A stretch of 64,000 nucleotides of DNA, taken from the NCBI GenBank assembly GCA_964581895.1, contig CAZOPR010000005.1, positions 62,001 to 126,000 of the forward strand. Reading direction: 5' to 3'. The position numbers were made by a program, and so were the translations under genes. The notes beneath the pieces are model-generated. The model had not been told where the DNA came from. It did no database searches and was given only the letters and a program-made list of their open reading frames with translations. The first letter of the stretch is position 1. Each line of letters begins with the position of its first letter. The stretch comes from Exilispira sp964581895. GTDB taxonomy: Bacteria; Spirochaetota; JAAYUW01. Of the stretch, positions 35,569 to 43,330 are shown piece by piece.

Positions 35569-36014
35569 ATCATCTCCATTTTTATTTTTTTTTAGTTTTT
35601 TATCTATATTTTTTTTATTTTTCAATTTTTTATTTTATTTATTTTAAATATTTTTTATAAAATATTTTTTATATTTCTTTTTAATTTTTATCTTATCCTA
35701 TTTATATTTTATTATTTGCTCCCCTCAAAATGGGAGCTATAAAAAACCATAAATAAAAATTATAAATTTTTTGTATTGTTCAAAATATTTATATTTATTA
35801 AGAATGTAAAATATTATTAAAAGATTGAATAGATGTATTATTGAGCAGTTTAGCCATTTTGGACAGTGAATAGTGAATAGTGAATAGTAAATAGTAAATA
35901 GTAAATAGTGAATTTATTTATATTCATTACATAATTTATATATAATTTTTTATTTTTGTCAAGTGATTTTTAAATTATTTATTCAATTAAAATATTTTAA
36001 AATTAAGTATATGA
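35569..36014. other. AT-rich intergenic interval with a 7-base repeat array
   Basis: No gene seen. The stretch holds a small inverted repeat GCTCCC...GGGAGC (35718-35737) without a clear T-run on either strand, and the heptanucleotide array listed next. It lies between the lipoprotein gene start and a decayed ferredoxin gene. Confidence 0.5.
35865..35913. repeat. Heptanucleotide tandem repeat (AGTRAAT)n
   Basis: Seven consecutive 7-base units alternate AGTGAAT and AGTAAAT. This is a slippage-prone simple repeat, 297 bases upstream of the lipoprotein gene start, so copy-number change could affect promoter spacing; no promoter overlap is proven. Confidence 0.85.
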
Positions 36015-36455
36015 ATAATAAATGGAAGTTTGATATTTTTTGGAATACTTTTTATTACTTTATTATTTTTGGGTAAGCTATTTTGTGGTTGGATATATCC
36101 TGGTAGTGCAATCGGTAAAATATGCTCTTTAATATATAAAAAAAGCATATTTCAGTTTACTGGGTTAAATGGTCGATTTGGATAGTTTGTATTTCGTAAT
36201 TATCTTTGCTGGATAGCTCCTTTTATGATTATAGGTAACAAAATCAGGTTTATGCTTAAAATACCTTCGTTAAAATTAAAAGCAGATAAAAGCAAATGTA
36301 TTTCATGTCCAATCTGTTCTAAAGTTTGTCCAATGAATCTTAATGTTCAAAACATGGTAGTATTTCAAAAAATGAATCATACAGAATGTATTTTATGCGG
36401 ATCCTGTATTGATAATTGCCCTAAAAATGTTATACTTTTTATTTATAAATGTTGA
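36015..36455 (+). pseudogene. Decayed NapH-type membrane ferredoxin
   Basis: One reading frame from 36015 to 36455 encodes LFCGWIYPGSAIGKI, then NYLCWIAPF, then two 4Fe-4S motifs CISCPICSKVCP and CILCGSCIDNCP, in the order found in NapH/YccM-type electron-transfer proteins. It has no start codon, its N-terminal membrane part is missing, and a TAG at 36183-36185 breaks it. The 76-codon stretch from 36225 is only its C-terminal part. Intact relatives would pass electrons from quinol to a reductase; none is nearby. Confidence 0.75.
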
Positions 36456-36631
36456 AAAAACTAAATTTTATGCTATAAAATAAATGTAAATAAAAAATTA
36501 ATTTACAAATTTTGTATATCAATAATATGAAATGTTTTAATATTTATTATTTTAATTTCTTTTTCATAATTTTTCAGGTTTCGCTTTTATTAATATTTAT
36601 GTGAAGTTGCAAAATGCATTTCTTAAAATAA

Positions 36632-36694
36632 GGAGTTAAAAAAATATTTACTTTTTATAGGAGTTAAAAAAATATTTACTTTTTATAGGAGTTA
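36632..36694 (+). repeat. Exact 28-base tandem duplication carrying a Shine-Dalgarno
   Basis: A 28-base unit beginning GGAGTTAAAAAAATA occurs twice without any difference (36632-36659, 36660-36687) and its first seven bases recur at 36688-36694. Each copy carries AGGAG, and the last GGAGTTA is the ribosome site of the small gene at 36697. This looks like a recent slippage duplication. Confidence 0.85.
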
Positions 36695-36696
36695 GT

Positions 36697-36975
36697 ATGG
36701 ATGGAATATTAATATTTTTTATTATAGCTGGAATTTCAATCTGGATCATTGTATTTTTTATCTGCAAATCAAGTGCAAAATATGAAATTCAAAGAGAGGG
36801 AAATGAGATCGTCTCTATAAAATGGGCTCCATTTGGTTATGGCTGGTTTGGCGAAAAAGATGCCTTTATTTTTAAGATAAAATATATAGATAAAGATAAT
36901 AGGATCCATACTGTTTATTGTAAATCAGGTATATTTTCTGGTGTTTACTTTTCCAAAGAAGATATAGATAAGTAA
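36697..36975 (+). CDS. Small single-pass membrane protein
   Basis: A 92-residue protein with one N-terminal membrane segment (residues 4-23) and a soluble domain (YEIQREGNEIVSIKWAPFGY, FIFKIKYIDKDNRIH). No family recognised. AGGAGTTAGT precedes the ATG. It lies 43 bases upstream of the GH114-like lipoprotein gene. Confidence 0.6.
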   Translation: MDGILIFFIIAGISIWIIVFFICKSSAKYEIQREGNEIVSIKWAPFGYGWFGEKDAFIFKIKYIDKDNRIHTVYCKSGIFSGVYFSKEDIDK

Positions 36976-37018
36976 AAAATAAATTAATAATTATAGCTAT
37001 ATTAAGACGGCTTTAAAA

Positions 37019-38041
37019 ATGAATAAATTGAAGAAATTAAATAAAATTAATAAAATGAATAAAATTAATAGTATACTAATAATAATAGTAATATCGTTTA
37101 TCTTTATGCTTTTTCTTCTAGGTTGCTTTTTATTTGAAGACAGAAAAGATTATAAAGAATTGATGAGAGATTTTGTTATAAAAATTTCGAAATATGCAAA
37201 GCAGCTAAAACCAAATTTCATAATCATCCCGCAAAATGGCCAGGAGATCTTAACTATAGATGGAAATATTGATTCAGATCTTGCATCAGATTATATAGCC
37301 GCAATTGATGGGGTTGGAAGAGAAGATCTTTTTTATGGCTATTTTGAGGATGATGTGCTAACACCAGAAAATGATAGAGCATATATGATATCTTTCTTAA
37401 ATATTGCAAAAAACTCTAATAAAGTTGTTCTTGTAATTGATTATTGCTCAACTCCTTCAAAAATGGATGATTCATACAACCAAAATTATAATCTTGGTTT
37501 TATCTCTTTTGCAGCAGATAAAAGAGAACTTGATAATATCCCAAATTATCCAAAAAATCCTTATAATGAAAATTCGAATGATATAAATAGTTTAAGTGAT
37601 GCAAAAAATTTCTTATATATAATAAATCCTTATTCTTATTCTAATAAAAATGATTTTCTTAATGCTTTGAAAAACACAAACTTTGATCTAATTATAATAG
37701 ATTTATTTTTTTATGAGCAAATGCTTACTAAAGAAGATATTGATTCGTTAAAAACCAAGCAAAATGGAGGGAAAAGACTTATTATATGCTATATGAGTAT
37801 AGGTGAGGCTGAAGATTATCGATACTACTGGGAAGATGAATGGTATTATAATCCTCCATCTTTTTTAGATAAAGAAAATCCAGATTGGCCAGGAAACTAT
37901 AAAGTAAAATATTGGGATCCATCATGGCAGGCAATAATATATGGAAATGATAATTCTTACCTAAAAAAAATAATTGATTCAAATTTCGATGGAGTCTATC
38001 TTGATATAATTGATGCTTTTGAATATTTTGAAAATTTATAG
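37019..38041 (+). CDS. Lipoprotein of the GH114 (endo-alpha-1,4-polygalactosaminidase-like) family, C-terminus possibly truncated
   Basis: A 340-residue protein with a repetitive Lys/Asn/Ile N-terminus, a signal segment (residues 19-38) and a lipobox FLLGC. The C-terminal part has the GH114/TM1410 signature: DLIIIDLFFYEQML, LIICYMSIGEAEDYRYYW, NYKVKYWDPSWQ and FDGVYLDIIDAFEYF. Such proteins hydrolyse amino-sugar polymers or are catalytic-fold homologues. It ends two residues past DAFEYF, where relatives usually continue for several tens of residues. The stop is 8 bases from the convergent kdd gene. Confidence 0.75.
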   Translation: MNKLKKLNKINKMNKINSILIIIVISFIFMLFLLGCFLFEDRKDYKELMRDFVIKISKYAKQLKPNFIIIPQNGQEILTIDGNIDSDLASDYIAAIDGVGREDLFYGYFEDDVLTPENDRAYMISFLNIAKNSNKVVLVIDYCSTPSKMDDSYNQNYNLGFISFAADKRELDNIPNYPKNPYNENSNDINSLSDAKNFLYIINPYSYSNKNDFLNALKNTNFDLIIIDLFFYEQMLTKEDIDSLKTKQNGGKRLIICYMSIGEAEDYRYYWEDEWYYNPPSFLDKENPDWPGNYKVKYWDPSWQAIIYGNDNSYLKKIIDSNFDGVYLDIIDAFEYFENL

Positions 38042-38049
38042 CAATTTTT

Positions 38050-39096
38050 TTACCCATATAGCTGTGTAAATAGTTCCCTTAGTTTTTCTGATTCCTTGAG
38101 CAATGATAAAGTGAAATTTGCATGACCTTTTGTATAGCCATTACCTATTATCATATCGACATCTTTTGCAACAGCTTCTGCACCAAGTGCTGCTTTTGTA
38201 AAAGAGGTTGACATAGAAAAAAAGTATATCTTGCCGCCATCTTTGGTACATAGAATGCTTGACATTTCTGTATTTTCAACATTTACCATGTTAAAAGATA
38301 CATCTGCAAGCTTTCCATCTGTCTGCTCAACAAAAAGATTGTATAGTTCCAATGGGTTTTGGGCATTGGCTTTTATTAAAAGATCGCAAAAGCCAAGATT
38401 CTCAAGTTTTTTTAAGCCAATTTGAGATAGATCTATCCCAATAACCTTTCCATTTATTCCAGCTCTTTTTTTTGCTTCATAGCAACATAAAAGTCCAGAT
38501 TTACCTGTAGCGCCAAAAATTGCCACAAGATCTCCTGGATTAACAAGTTTTGCAACCTGTGGAGCAGCTCCTGCGACATCAAGAACTGCAAGAGCCACCT
38601 TTTCTGGTATATTTTCTGGTATTTTTCCCCATATCCCTGATTCAAAAAGAACAGCTTCCCCTTCAATATCAACCTGCTGCGTATGAAGATGTACCTTTTT
38701 TATAGAATATATCTTTAAAGGTGTCAATGAAAGAGAAACAAGTGAGGCTATCTTATCTCCCTGTCTTATATCTACTTTGCCCTCAAGAGCTTTCCCTATC
38801 TTTTTGACCTTACCGACAAACATACCACCCGAATTCGTAACCGGATTATGTTGCTTACCCCTTGTATTAACAGTATTCAATATAATTTGAGCAATCTTTT
38901 CTTCATCATTTTCAGCCTGATTTTTTATCTGGGTAAAGGAAGCAGAATCGATATTTAATGTTGTGACATCTACTAAAATCTCATTATCCCAAATATCCAT
39001 GGTATTATCAATCTTCCAGGCAGTCTGTGGTAAAACACCTTTTGGTTCTAAGACTCTATGATAACCGTATTTATCTCCTAAACCTTTTGTAGCCAT
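38050..39096 (-). CDS. kdd: L-erythro-3,5-diaminohexanoate dehydrogenase
   Basis: A 348-residue zinc-alcohol-dehydrogenase-fold protein with the features of KDD: an opening YGYHRVLEPKGVLPQTAWKI, EILVDVTTLNIDSASFTQIK, the glycine motif AIFGATGKSGLLC and GKIYFFSMSTSFTKAALGAE. KDD oxidises 3,5-diaminohexanoate to 3-keto-5-aminohexanoate in lysine fermentation. The other genes of that pathway (kamA, kamD/E, kce, kal) are not in this window. AAAGAGGTAAT precedes the ATG. Confidence 0.88.
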   Translation of the reverse strand: MATKGLGDKYGYHRVLEPKGVLPQTAWKIDNTMDIWDNEILVDVTTLNIDSASFTQIKNQAENDEEKIAQIILNTVNTRGKQHNPVTNSGGMFVGKVKKIGKALEGKVDIRQGDKIASLVSLSLTPLKIYSIKKVHLHTQQVDIEGEAVLFESGIWGKIPENIPEKVALAVLDVAGAAPQVAKLVNPGDLVAIFGATGKSGLLCCYEAKKRAGINGKVIGIDLSQIGLKKLENLGFCDLLIKANAQNPLELYNLFVEQTDGKLADVSFNMVNVENTEMSSILCTKDGGKIYFFSMSTSFTKAALGAEAVAKDVDMIIGNGYTKGHANFTLSLLKESEKLRELFTQLYG

Positions 39097-39219
39097 ATTA
39101 CCTCTTTTTTCTATTAAATTGATTTTTTATCCTGGTTTATCCTCTTTTTTATAATAATTAAAAATTAAAATTTAACAAGATTGAAAGTTTAGATGATTTG
39201 ACTTATATTTAAAGTAGAA

Positions 39220-42195
39220 ATGAAAATATCTAAAAAATATATATTTTTAAATTTTTTTATAGTATTTTCCTTAATGCTACTTCTATCTTTGATTTTTCTT
39301 ACTATTAATTTTTCATTCGAAAAGAATAGTATAATAAATGAGTTAAAAAATATAAATAATATTTTTGTCAGTACAGTAGATATTTTTGTAAATGAAAGTA
39401 TAGAAAATCACTTGAAAACTAAAGTAGAAATAGATAGGGTTTTTATAAATAACATACTTAATATTTATAAAAAAAACCAGATCAATGAATCTACTGCAAG
39501 AAAACTTATAAAAGACTACCTTAAAAATGTTAAGATTGGAGATACTGGATATGTCTTTATATGGAATATAAAAAATGCTCCACAAAAAGTCATATTGGAC
39601 TTACACCCTGAAATTGAAGGAAAAGATGTAGCTAATGTAGATTTTGTTCAAACTGGTGTAAGTCTTAAGCAAGGTTATATGGAGTATTTATGGGCTAATC
39701 CATCTGATCCTGCTCCAAGATATAAATCTATGTATCTTGAATATATAAAAGAGTTAGATTGGATTATCGCATATTCATCTTATAAAGAAGAATTTTACAA
39801 ACTTGTTAATATTGAAAAGTTAAATAGTTTGATACTTGAAATCAAAAGTTTTGGATTTGGCAATTCTTATATAATTGATTATAATGGAAATATTTTTATT
39901 CATAAATTCGAAAAAGGAAATTTTTATAATGCCAGGGATAAAAAAGGTAAAGAATTCATCAAAGAAATTATAGATAAAAAAGAAGGATTAATAACATACT
40001 ATTGGTACGATTATACCAAAAATAAAACTAATCAGTATAAAAAAATAGCTTGTTATAGTAACATTGATAAATTTAAATTAATTATTATCTCATCTGTTTT
40101 TATTAAAGATGCTTTTTCTTATTATACAAAAATATTAACATATGCTATAACCTTTTTAATCTTATTTTTATTAATATCTTTTTTCTTAACCATATTTTTA
40201 ACAAATAAAGTACTAGCTCCTTTTTACATTTTACAGGAAAATGTTAATAATATCATTTCAAATAATGAATATCTTAAAGATAGAATAATAGATATATATG
40301 ATGAAAGAGAAAATCTTAACCTAAAAAAAAGAAAAAAGAAGATAAAAAAAATAAATTTTGATGAAAATGATGAAATAATTACTTTTTCAAGTTTTTTTGA
40401 TAAAATTATTAAAAACTTAAATAAGATAAATTTAGAGTTAAAAATTGAATATGAAAGAGAAAAAAAGTTAAAAGAAGATTACGAAAGGCAGAAAAATTTT
40501 AATGATGAAATATTAAATTTACTTACTTCAAGCATTGTAATTGTTGATATAAATGGTAAGATTATAAATTTAAATAAGAATTTTTTATCAAATTTCTTAC
40601 CTTATTATAATTACTTAGATAGATCAACACTAAGCTATCTTGATGATCTCGATATTTTACAGCTTTTAAAAAAATCGTTTGAAAATCAAATAGTTTTTGT
40701 AAATGATCTTTTACTTAAAACTATTGAAGAAAAAAAAGTATTTGAAAAAAAGATTGAAATTTTAATTAATGAGGAAAAGAAGATTTTTTTGTTTTCTTCA
40801 ATACCGTATCTTCAAAATAATGAAATTAAATATATAATTTTTAAGTTTGATAATATTACAAGTGAGTTGGAAAAATTAAATCAAGAAGCAGAAATCCAAA
40901 AATATGATGCTTTTAATTTGCTTATTAAGGGATTATCTCATGATATAAATAATTATACGGCAGCTATAATTGGATCATCAAATCTTTTAAATTTAGATTT
41001 GAAGGAAGATATAGAAAAGATAGAAAAAAGCATTGAAGAATTAAATGAAATTAAAGATAAAGAAAAATATAATAATACCTTGAATAATAATTATGAATCC
41101 TTGGAAAAAGCCTTAAAATTTTTCCATTACTTAAAAAAAAGAATTTCAGAAAGTTATCTTATAGATATTAACGCTATAAATAATTCTGGGAAAAAAGTTT
41201 CAGGTCTGATAAGTAAATTAAATATATTTTCAAGAAAAGTTGAAAAAGAATTCAACAAAATTGATATTTTTGAAATCTTAAACAAAGTCATATCAATATC
41301 TAAAAGTTCATTTGGAAAAGAAGTTAATATTGAATTTATCTATGAAGATAAAGAAAATTACTATATAAATGGGATTGAAGATCAGATAGAAAGTATGCTT
41401 TTAAATATGTTTATTAATTCCTATCATGCCATGACAATATTGAGAAATTCGCCTAATAAAAACAATTTGAACTTACTTAAAATAAAACTTGAAAAAAGTA
41501 AAATAGACAATGTAGAATATGTTAAAATATCTATAATAGATAATGGTATAGGTATAGAAGATAATATAAAATCTAAAATTTTCGATCCTTTCTTTACGAC
41601 AAAACCAAAAGAAAAAGGCTCTGGTTTAGGCTTATATATTACAAGTAACATAGTAAGAAATCATAATGGTAAAATAAAGTTTGATTCAAAAGTAGGAGAA
41701 GGTACCTCTTTTTATATATATTTACCTGTATTTAAGGAAGATGACAATATTACAGAAATACAAAAAGAAGATAATATAAAAACTGAAAAGTTAAAAGAAA
41801 GCATAGAGATTATTGAGAATAAAAAAGATGGAACTCGAAAAAAAAGAATACTTGTTATAGATGACGAAGAAAACTTGAGACTACTTTTGAAAAAAGGGCT
41901 TGAGAAAAATGGTTTTTCAGTAAAATTAGCGGAAAATGGGATTAGTGGCATAGAATTATATTCAAATTTTAAAGATTTTATAGATATTGTGATCTTAGAT
42001 CTTATTATGCCTGGTATAAATGGAAAAGATACTCTTGTTAAATTAAAAGAAATAAATCCAGAATTAAATGTGATTATGATCTCTGGTTATATAGATGATG
42101 AAAAAATATCAGAATGTTATAATCTTGGAGTGAAGGATTTTTTACAAAAGCCTTTTGATATAAATGATTTAATAAATAAAATAAATAATATTTGA
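39220..42195 (+). CDS. Hybrid sensor histidine kinase with periplasmic Cache domain and C-terminal receiver
   Basis: A 991-residue protein. TM1 is at residues 7-28, followed by a Cache-type extracellular sensor (KIGDTGYVFIWNIK, LDWIIAYSSYKEEF) to about 300, TM2 (306-328), a linker and PAS-like segment (VIVDINGKIINLNKNF near 440), the phosphoacceptor His near 574 (GLSHDINNYTAAI), an ATPase domain (N box NMFINSYHAM, DNGIGIEDNI, GSGLGLYITSNIV) and a receiver with phosphoacceptor Asp near 927 (VILDLIMPG). It senses something outside the inner membrane. The gene after it encodes a substrate-binding protein. Confidence 0.92.
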   Translation: MKISKKYIFLNFFIVFSLMLLLSLIFLTINFSFEKNSIINELKNINNIFVSTVDIFVNESIENHLKTKVEIDRVFINNILNIYKKNQINESTARKLIKDYLKNVKIGDTGYVFIWNIKNAPQKVILDLHPEIEGKDVANVDFVQTGVSLKQGYMEYLWANPSDPAPRYKSMYLEYIKELDWIIAYSSYKEEFYKLVNIEKLNSLILEIKSFGFGNSYIIDYNGNIFIHKFEKGNFYNARDKKGKEFIKEIIDKKEGLITYYWYDYTKNKTNQYKKIACYSNIDKFKLIIISSVFIKDAFSYYTKILTYAITFLILFLLISFFLTIFLTNKVLAPFYILQENVNNIISNNEYLKDRIIDIYDERENLNLKKRKKKIKKINFDENDEIITFSSFFDKIIKNLNKINLELKIEYEREKKLKEDYERQKNFNDEILNLLTSSIVIVDINGKIINLNKNFLSNFLPYYNYLDRSTLSYLDDLDILQLLKKSFENQIVFVNDLLLKTIEEKKVFEKKIEILINEEKKIFLFSSIPYLQNNEIKYIIFKFDNITSELEKLNQEAEIQKYDAFNLLIKGLSHDINNYTAAIIGSSNLLNLDLKEDIEKIEKSIEELNEIKDKEKYNNTLNNNYESLEKALKFFHYLKKRISESYLIDINAINNSGKKVSGLISKLNIFSRKVEKEFNKIDIFEILNKVISISKSSFGKEVNIEFIYEDKENYYINGIEDQIESMLLNMFINSYHAMTILRNSPNKNNLNLLKIKLEKSKIDNVEYVKISIIDNGIGIEDNIKSKIFDPFFTTKPKEKGSGLGLYITSNIVRNHNGKIKFDSKVGEGTSFYIYLPVFKEDDNITEIQKEDNIKTEKLKESIEIIENKKDGTRKKRILVIDDEENLRLLLKKGLEKNGFSVKLAENGISGIELYSNFKDFIDIVILDLIMPGINGKDTLVKLKEINPELNVIMISGYIDDEKISECYNLGVKDFLQKPFDINDLINKINNI

Positions 42196-42248
42196 AATAA
42201 AAAACCTTAAAGATCTTAATAATTAATTAAATTTAATAAAGGGAAAAT

Positions 42249-43142
42249 ATGAAAACCAGAATTTATCATCTATTAGTAACTATATTTTTACTATCGATAT
42301 GCCTTTTTTTTATTTCATTTTTGAAAGACGATTTTGCCTTAGATAGCCTTGGCAGAAAGGTTAGTCTATTAAATTATCAAAGAATCGGAATAATCAATCC
42401 TGCTGCATTAAAATCATTCATTTCATTAGATGTAGAAAATAGTAAGATTGTTGCGGTAGATTCGTATGCTATATATAAGTACAAAGAATTTTTATCCAAA
42501 GATACTATTAATCTTGGAGATTTTAATAATCCAAACATTGAAATGCTTATCAAAAGTAAATTGGACCTTCTTATTTTAGATCAATCCTTCCCGATTCAAA
42601 AACTTTATGAAATAGAAAAATTAAAAATCCCTTATTTTGTCTATTCGACAACACCAGAAAGTTACGATTCTATTTTAAGCAATCTTCAAAATTTGGCTAA
42701 AATAGTCAAAAAAGAGAAAGAATTCAACAGGTTAAAATCTGAAATGATAGATCCTTATATTGATAAAATACTAAAATTAAAACAGAAGTTTTCTGGCAAA
42801 ACGATACTATTTGTTGTATGGGCAGATAAAAATATCACCTGTGCGGGAAGCGATTCTTATTTATCTTTTATTGCAGAATTTACAGGTTTCAAAAACAGTA
42901 TTAATGAAAAAGGCTGGATAAATATATCTTATGAAAGGCTTCTTCTTTTAAATCCTGATTATATAGTGGTTGCTTCATCATTTATTGATAAGCAATTTTT
43001 TTCAAATAGTATCTTTAAGAATATCAATGCAATAATAAATAAAAATATCTATTATTTCAATGAAAAAGATGAGGATATAATCTTACAACCTTCTTTTGAT
43101 TTATGGATGGGATTTTACGAAATTTTGACAAAATTTAATTAA
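42249..43142 (+). CDS. Periplasmic substrate-binding protein, BtuF/FhuD-like
   Basis: A 297-residue protein with a signal segment (residues 7-25) and the two-lobe Peripla_BP_2 fold: DSLGRKVSLLNYQRIGII, LIKSKLDLLILD, the long interlobe helix (YDSILSNLQNLAKIVKKEKE) and NPDYIVVASSF. Relatives bind cobalamin, haem or ferric siderophores. No permease or ATPase gene follows. It lies 53 bases after the hybrid kinase, so it might present a ligand to that kinase rather than to a transporter; this is inference. Confidence 0.8.
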   Translation: MKTRIYHLLVTIFLLSICLFFISFLKDDFALDSLGRKVSLLNYQRIGIINPAALKSFISLDVENSKIVAVDSYAIYKYKEFLSKDTINLGDFNNPNIEMLIKSKLDLLILDQSFPIQKLYEIEKLKIPYFVYSTTPESYDSILSNLQNLAKIVKKEKEFNRLKSEMIDPYIDKILKLKQKFSGKTILFVVWADKNITCAGSDSYLSFIAEFTGFKNSINEKGWINISYERLLLLNPDYIVVASSFIDKQFFSNSIFKNINAIINKNIYYFNEKDEDIILQPSFDLWMGFYEILTKFN

Positions 43143-43177
43143 GATTTTTTTATTTTATGTAACACAAATTACTAAAT

Positions 43178-43302
43178 ATTTTTATTAAAACATTTATATT
43201 AAAATATTTTTTTTAAAGCATTTTTATTAAAGAATTTTTATTAAAACTTTTATATTAAAATATTTTTATAAAATATTTATCTTAAAACCTTTTTATTAAA
43301 AC
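43178..43302. repeat. 14-base-period AT-rich minisatellite
   Basis: Nine consecutive copies of a unit near ATTTTTATTAAAAC, each 14 bases (one is 13), run from 43178 to 43302. Several copies match exactly and others differ at one to four positions. It lies between the 3' ends of two convergent genes, the substrate-binding protein and ftsK. Confidence 0.85.
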
Positions 43303-43330
43303 TAAAAAAACTACTTGGGTGATAGTATTT

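Noticed and set aside
35718..35737. Terminator from the GCTCCC/GGGAGC inverted repeat
   Set aside because: The stem is only six base pairs with an eight-base loop and neither strand has a proper T-run behind it.
43178..43302. Possible CRISPR array
   Set aside because: Units are contiguous 14-base AT-rich repeats with no spacers, and no cas genes are present in the window.
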